Shown here: positions 13,044 through 17,066 of the stretch, piece after piece
Layout: every line of letters starts with the position of its first letter
Position numbering within the stretch: the first letter of the stretch is position 1
Assembly: GCA_031278075.1 (NCBI GenBank)
Contig: JAITLE010000028.1
Span: forward strand, 1-17,066
From: Bifidobacteriaceae bacterium
GTDB lineage: Bacteria > Actinomycetota > Actinomycetes > Actinomycetales > WQXJ01
Reading direction: 5' to 3'
Length of the DNA: 17,066 nt
The notes under the pieces: model-generated
What the model saw: only the letters and a program-made list of their open reading frames with translations
Told to the model about the DNA's origin: nothing
Database searches by the model: none
Program-made: the position numbers and the translations under genes

Positions 13044-14456
13044 TCAGCGCTCCAACACCATGTCCCTGACCTGCGCGTAGCGTTCACGCACCGCCGGCGC
13101 CGCCGGCGCCTCGAAAACCGCCGTGCCCGCCCGCTCCCAATGCGGCAGCTCCCCGAGCACCAGCCGCGCCGCCTGCCGCGCCGCGCCGTCCGCCACGTAC
13201 TCGCCCGCCGCCGGGACCACCACAGGCCGCCCGAACACGCTCGGGGCGATCCGCCGGAACGCCGCCGACCGCGCTCCCCCGCCGATCAGCAGGATTCGCT
13301 CCACCTTCAGACCCAGGCGCACGATCCCGTCCAGCCCGTCCGCGAGCAAGCACGCCAAGCCCTCCACCGCCGCGCGCGCCAGATGAGCCGCGGTCGAGTT
13401 GGCGAGCCTCAGCCCGTGGAACGCGGCGCTGGCCCGCGGCTTGTTCGGGGTTCGCTCGCCTTGAAGGTACGGAACCATGACGAGACCGCCCGCCCCTGGC
13501 GGGGCCTGAAGCGCGAGTCGGCTGAGCTCCGTGTGGTCCACCCCGAGCAGGTGCCGCGCCGCGTCCAGCACCCGCGACCCGTTGAGGGTGCAGGCGAGCG
13601 GCAGGTAGGCGCCGTCCGCGTCGGCGAAGCCGGTGACGGTCCCCGTCGGATCAGCCACTGGGACCGCGCTGATCGCTGAGACCACCCCCGATGTGCCCAA
13701 CGAGATCGCGACATCCCCGGGCCGCATCTCGAGGCCCAGCGCGGCGGCGGCGTTGTCGCCGGCGCCCGGGCCGATCAGGATCCCGCCCGGCGTGGCGGCC
13801 ACCGCTTCGGCTGGCGCCGCCACCCGCGGCAACTCCGGCCGCGCGCCGAACGCCAGCTCCAGCAGATCGAGCCGGTAGTCCTCTGAGAACGGCGACCAGT
13901 ATCCCGTGCCGGAGGCGTCCGAACGGTCCGTCGCCAACTCGCCGACGCCGCCGGCCAGTCGCCAGCTCAGCCAGTCATGGGGCAGCGCCACCGCGGACAC
14001 CCGGCGGGCGTTGTCGGGCTCATGTTGGGCCAGCCAGCGCAACTTGGTCACGGTCAACGACGCGACCGGCACCGATCCGATCGCCTCGGCCCACGCCCTG
14101 GCCCCGGCCTCGCGCGAGCCACCGCCCAGCTCAAGGATCAGATCCTCGGCCGCGTCCGCGGACCGCGTGTCGTTCCACAGCAGGGCCGGGCGCACCACGG
14201 CGCCGTCCGCGTCAAGCGCCACGAGACCGTGCTGCTGCCCCCCCACCGCGACGGCGACGCAATCGTCCATCCCGCCCGCGTCGGCGAGGGCGCGTTCGAA
14301 CGCTTCCCACCACGCGCGCGGCCAGACCTCTGAGCCATCGGGGTGCGCGGCCCGGCCGGAGCGGACCGCGACGCCCGTCTCGGCGTCCCGGATCACCACC
14401 TTGCAAGACTGAGTGGACGTGTCCACTCCCGCCACCAGCGCGGGCGGCGCGCTCAC
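13044..14456 (-). CDS. xylB: Xylulokinase
   Basis: A 470-residue cytoplasmic FGGY-family kinase that phosphorylates D-xylulose to xylulose 5-phosphate for the pentose phosphate pathway. The GTG at 14456 overlaps the xylA stop codon as GTGA, indicating coupling; the open frame upstream to 14726 lies inside xylA. Visible motifs are VDTSTQS (11-17, phosphate loop), VGGQQHGLVALD (71-82), LWNDTRS (93-99), LPHDWLSWRL (159-168), GPGAGDNAAAA (229-239) with the predicted catalytic base D234, ISLGTSG (251-257) and ILLIGGGARS (388-397). The length fits XylB. It is the second gene of the xylAB operon, and GH26-3 follows on the same strand after a gap of about 350 bases with its own promoter. I see no clear terminator after xylB. 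Confidence 0.95.
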   Translation of the reverse strand: MSAPPALVAGVDTSTQSCKVVIRDAETGVAVRSGRAAHPDGSEVWPRAWWEAFERALADAGGMDDCVAVAVGGQQHGLVALDADGAVVRPALLWNDTRSADAAEDLILELGGGSREAGARAWAEAIGSVPVASLTVTKLRWLAQHEPDNARRVSAVALPHDWLSWRLAGGVGELATDRSDASGTGYWSPFSEDYRLDLLELAFGARPELPRVAAPAEAVAATPGGILIGPGAGDNAAAALGLEMRPGDVAISLGTSGVVSAISAVPVADPTGTVTGFADADGAYLPLACTLNGSRVLDAARHLLGVDHTELSRLALQAPPGAGGLVMVPYLQGERTPNKPRASAAFHGLRLANSTAAHLARAAVEGLACLLADGLDGIVRLGLKVERILLIGGGARSAAFRRIAPSVFGRPVVVPAAGEYVADGAARQAARLVLGELPHWERAGTAVFEAPAAPAVRERYAQVRDMVLER

Positions 14457-15640
14457 GGCGCGCCCAGCAAATGGTCTATCGCCAGTTGATTCAAGCGGAC
14501 GAAGCCGCACTCCCGCACCCCCAAGGCGTCCGGATCGACGTCCTCCCAGGCGGACTTGTCGGCCAGGAACGCGTCCAGGGTCTCGCCCGGCGCCAGGGTC
14601 GGCGCGGCCAACTCGAGCACCTTCGCCTCTTCGAGCGCGGCTTGGACCTCCGGGTCCGCGCGGAAAGCGCGCGCGCGCTCCGCCAAGATCAGGTACATGC
14701 GCATGTTCGCGGCCGCCGAGGCCCACACGCCATCTGGCCCCTCCGTCCGCGACGGCTTGTAGTCGAAGTGCCTGGGGCCGTCATATGTGGGGCCGCCGCC
14801 GGGGAAGCCGTTCTCCAGCAGGTCCACGGTCGCGAACGCCGAGAGCAGGTCGCCGTGCCCGAACACGAGGTCTTGGTCGTATTTGACGGACTTTTGGCCG
14901 TTCAAGTCGATGTGGAACAGCTTGCCGGCCCACAGCGCCTGGGCGATCCCGGCCGTGTAGTTGAGGACGGCCATCTGCTCGTGCCCCACCTCGGGGTTGA
15001 GCCCGACGATGTCGCCGTTGTCGAGCTGGGCGATGAACGCCAGGGCGTGCCCCACCGTGGGCAGGAGGATGTCGCCGCGGGGCTCGTTCGGCTTCGGCTC
15101 CAGCGCGATCCGCAGGTCGTAGCCCTGCTCCTTGATGTGGGCCGCCACGGTGTCGATCCCCTCGCGGTACCGTTCCAGGGCCGCGTGCTGGTCCTTGGCC
15201 GCGTCGTACTCCTGGCCTTCGCGGCCGCCCCACATGACGAACGTGGTGGCGCCCAACTCCGCCGCCAGATCCACGTTCCGCAGCACCTTGCGCAGCCCGA
15301 AGCGCCGCACCCGCCGATCGTTGGCGGTGAACGCGCCGTCCTTGAACACCGGGTGCGAGAACGTGTTGGTGGTGACCATCTCGAGCACGATCCCTGTGTC
15401 CGCCAGCCCCGCCACGAAGCGCCTCACGATCGCGTCCCTGGTCGCGGCGTCCGAGCCGAACGGCACCAGGTCGTCGTCGTGGAACGTGACGCCCCAGGCG
15501 CCCAGTTCGGCGAGCTTTCGCAGCGCCTCGACCGGGTCGAGCCTGGGCCGCGTCGCCGCGCCGAACTGGTCTTGTCCCGACCAGTCGATGGTCCACAGGC
15601 CGAACGAGAAGCGGTCCTCGGGTGTTGGTTGGTAGCTCAT
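14453..15640 (-). CDS. xylA: Xylose isomerase
   Basis: A 395-residue cytoplasmic enzyme that converts D-xylose to D-xylulose, and glucose to fructose as a side activity, using two divalent metal ions. GAGGAG lies 7 bases before the ATG, and the N-terminus YQPTPEDRFSFGLWT is that of Streptomyces-type (class I) enzymes. Catalytic and metal residues are in register with that family: H54, D57, E181, K183, E217, H220, D245, D255 and D257, and D293 in HFDYKP. The last is shifted by about six residues by a small G/P-rich insertion (FPGGGPTYDGP). The length is normal. It heads the xylAB operon and is transcribed away from the ROK regulator. Confidence 0.97.
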   Translation of the reverse strand: MSYQPTPEDRFSFGLWTIDWSGQDQFGAATRPRLDPVEALRKLAELGAWGVTFHDDDLVPFGSDAATRDAIVRRFVAGLADTGIVLEMVTTNTFSHPVFKDGAFTANDRRVRRFGLRKVLRNVDLAAELGATTFVMWGGREGQEYDAAKDQHAALERYREGIDTVAAHIKEQGYDLRIALEPKPNEPRGDILLPTVGHALAFIAQLDNGDIVGLNPEVGHEQMAVLNYTAGIAQALWAGKLFHIDLNGQKSVKYDQDLVFGHGDLLSAFATVDLLENGFPGGGPTYDGPRHFDYKPSRTEGPDGVWASAAANMRMYLILAERARAFRADPEVQAALEEAKVLELAAPTLAPGETLDAFLADKSAWEDVDPDALGVRECGFVRLNQLAIDHLLGAP

Positions 15641-15669
15641 GCGCGGACTCCTCTTCGAGTCGGGGGTTT

Positions 15670-15686
15670 TGTTGTTCCAATAAACA
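15670..15686. promoter_or_regulatory. Candidate ROK-regulator operator at the xylA promoter
   Basis: TGTT-N9-AACA lies in the only AT-rich patch of the xylA/ROK intergenic region and overlaps the xylA -10 box and predicted start. ROK regulators such as XylR commonly bind AT-rich TTTGTT/AACAAA-like dyads near this position. The dyad is short and imperfect. Confidence 0.4.
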
Positions 15687-15711
15687 TATCGGCCGGCGCG
15701 GCCCGGCGCAA
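15683..15711 (-). promoter_or_regulatory. Promoter of xylAB
   Basis: On the minus strand TTGCGC (15706-15711) and TATGTT (15683-15688) are 17 bases apart. The predicted start is near 15676, giving a leader of about 36 bases with the GAGGAG ribosome-binding site. Confidence 0.55.
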
Positions 15712-15747
15712 GGGTCCGCCTCCCCAAGCGACGTCTTGTTGACCGGC

Positions 15748-15753
15748 TAGGCT
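15748..15753 (+). promoter_or_regulatory. -10 element of a leaderless ROK regulator transcript
   Basis: TAGGCT ends 6 bases before the ATG at 15760, so transcription would begin at or next to the A of the start codon. No ribosome-binding site is visible. Leaderless mRNAs with a TANNNT box at this distance are common in actinobacteria. The -35 region is unconvincing. Confidence 0.5.
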
Positions 15754-15759
15754 TGCACG

Positions 15760-17043
15760 ATGCCGACCGGCCACCCCCCAGCGGCGCCAGCCGCCCGCGC
15801 CGGCACGCGGCAACTGGCCGCCACCCCGGCGAGCGCCAGCCAGAGTTCCCTGCGCAGCCACAACCTGCACCTGGTGTACCAGCTGATCGCCCAGTCCGAG
15901 CAGCCGCTGTCCCGCGCCCAGGTCGCCGAGCGCGTCGGCATGACGCGCGCCACGTCATCGTCCCTGGTGGACCGTTTGATCGCGGGCGGCCTGCTGGAGG
16001 AGCTCGACTCGCGTGTCTCCGGACGGGCGGGGCGACCCGCCACGCCGGTGCGGCCGGCGCGCGGCACGCTGGCCGGACTCGGCCTGGAGATCAACGTGGA
16101 CTACGTCGGCGCGCGTGCCGTCGACCTGGCGGGCCAGGTGTTGGCGGAACGGGTCGAACCCGCCTCGCTCGCGGGCCTCCCCCCCGACGAGGCCTGCCGC
16201 GCCTTGGCCGCCGCCGCCCGCGCGGTCCGCCGCCGGCTCGCCGCCCGCCGGATTCCGCTGGTGGGGGCGGTGGTGGCGGTCGCGGGGCCAGTGGACCGCG
16301 CCACCGGGCGCTTGCGTTCGGCGCCCAACCTCGGCTGGCGCGACGTGGACTTGCCCGCTCTCGTGGGCGCGCGGCTGCGCTTGGCGCCGATCGGCGCCGA
16401 CAACGAGGCGAGTCTCGCGGCTCGCGCCGAACTCGCCGCGGCGGCCGACCCTGCCGCCAGCTTCGTCTACGTCTCTGGCGGCATCGGGATCGGCGCAGGC
16501 CTGGTGCGCGAGGGCGCTCTCTACGGCGGCGCCCACGGCTGGGCCGGTGAGCTGGGCCACGTCACGGTCGACGTGAGCGGCCCCCCATGCGCCTGCGGCG
16601 CGAGCGGCTGCCTTGAGCAATACGCTGGCCGCCGCGCGATCCTGGCCCGGGCGGCGCCCAAACCCGCCGCCCCGGACGACCGGCGCGACCCAGCGTCACG
16701 GGCGGGACCGGAAGACATCGCGCGCCTCGCCCGTCAAGGCGACCCGAGCACCCTCGCAGCGCTGGATGAGGCGGGCCGCGCGATCGGTTTGGCCCTGGCC
16801 GGAGCGATCAACTTCACCGACATCGGCACTGTGGTCCTCGGCGGCGACTTCACTCAGCTGGCGCCGTTCCTGAAGCCCAGGTTGGTCGCCGAGCTGGAGC
16901 GACGCGTGGTCAGCTGGGGATGGTCGCCCACAGATCAGTTGGTCCGCCCGGCCTTGGGGCCCACCCTCCCGGCGCTGACCGGCGCGGCGCTTGCCGCGAC
17001 GGACCGCGTCGCCGCCGATCCCGAGGCATTCTGCACACCCTGA
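15760..17043 (+). CDS. xylR: ROK-family transcriptional regulator, XylR-like
   Basis: A 427-residue DNA-binding repressor, likely controlling the divergent xylAB operon in response to xylose. The ATG is supported by the -10 box just upstream, implying a leaderless mRNA; the next in-frame Met is at residue 61, inside the helix-turn-helix. A winged helix-turn-helix spans about 33-88 (LSRAQVAERVGMTRATSSSLVDRLI). The ROK domain begins with GLGLEINVDYVGARAVDLAG (107-126), typical of XylR-type proteins, which lack a complete kinase phosphate loop. Other motifs are SGGIGIGAGLV (239-249), GELGH (263-267) and the zinc motif CACGASGCLEQYAG (277-290). H267, C277, C279 and C284 are the likely zinc ligands. 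The gene is complete and ends 23 bases before the window edge. Specificity for xylose is inferred from the neighbours. Confidence 0.9.
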   Translation: MPTGHPPAAPAARAGTRQLAATPASASQSSLRSHNLHLVYQLIAQSEQPLSRAQVAERVGMTRATSSSLVDRLIAGGLLEELDSRVSGRAGRPATPVRPARGTLAGLGLEINVDYVGARAVDLAGQVLAERVEPASLAGLPPDEACRALAAAARAVRRRLAARRIPLVGAVVAVAGPVDRATGRLRSAPNLGWRDVDLPALVGARLRLAPIGADNEASLAARAELAAAADPAASFVYVSGGIGIGAGLVREGALYGGAHGWAGELGHVTVDVSGPPCACGASGCLEQYAGRRAILARAAPKPAAPDDRRDPASRAGPEDIARLARQGDPSTLAALDEAGRAIGLALAGAINFTDIGTVVLGGDFTQLAPFLKPRLVAELERRVVSWGWSPTDQLVRPALGPTLPALTGAALAATDRVAADPEAFCTP

Positions 17044-17066
17044 CCAAGCCGCTCACCGGTCAGAAA

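Noticed and set aside
13691..15742. A 683-codon open frame on the plus strand opposite xylA and xylB
   Set aside because: The opposite strand encodes xylA and xylB with all catalytic residues intact. The plus frame is R/P/A-rich with no recognisable domain, a typical shadow in high-GC DNA.
17050..17064. CTCACCGGTCAG at the window end as an operator
   Set aside because: Only the central ACCGGT matches the consensus, about 6 of 12 positions. The downstream gene is not visible.

Overview
The window is high-GC DNA with strong codon bias, GTG starts, 4-base GTGA gene overlaps, a probable leaderless mRNA and terminator hairpins without U-tracts. Together with a Streptomyces-type xylose isomerase this points to an actinobacterium (Actinomycetota), most likely a polysaccharide-degrading one; I cannot name the genus. 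I find nine well-supported genes, no rRNA, tRNA, CRISPR array or transposase.

Layout. (a) 113-2350 (-): secreted GH26 glycosidase 1. (b) 2351-3157: long divergent intergenic region with palindromic operators. (c) 3158-3544 (+): small secreted protein with a sortase-like MPRTG tail. (d) 3574-5966 (-): a two-gene unit, tandem-FKBP lipoprotein followed by a membrane-anchored PQQ-like beta-propeller, joined by a GTGA overlap. (e) 6073-8340 (-): GH26 glycosidase 2. (f) 8528-10009 (-): DUF916 (WxL-interacting) membrane protein with an unusual cytoplasmic repeat tail. (g) 10272-12692 (-): GH26 glycosidase 3, with an N-terminal CBM-like domain. (h) 13044-15640 (-): xylB and xylA (transcribed xylA to xylB, GTGA overlap). 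(i) 15760-17043 (+): divergent ROK-family regulator, XylR-like.

How it may work together. All three GH26 proteins end in the same ~150-residue module, which resembles the actinobacterial form of the WxL cell-wall-binding domain. A DUF916 protein and a small sortase-type protein are encoded among them. In Firmicutes, WxL + DUF916 + small LPXTG proteins make up the cell-surface complex (Csc) gene sets. The window therefore looks like an actinobacterial Csc-like system that displays GH26 hydrolases on the cell wall. The small protein also carries a short acidic beta-strand-like motif (D-[IL]-D-V-E-[IL]-x-I-P) that is found just before each WxL-like module, which suggests a shared docking element.

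Regulation. A LacI-type palindrome, TGAACCGGTTCA, or near copies of it, recurs upstream of all three GH26 genes and at the DUF916 promoter. At GH26 genes 2 and 3 it overlaps the predicted -35 box in the same position. The cognate LacI-type repressor is not in the window. The xylAB promoter lacks this palindrome and has instead an AT-rich dyad suited to the adjacent ROK regulator. So the window holds a surface glycan-degradation regulon next to a separately controlled xylose catabolic operon. Whether the GH26 enzymes cut mannan or beta-1,3-xylan cannot be decided from sequence reading alone.
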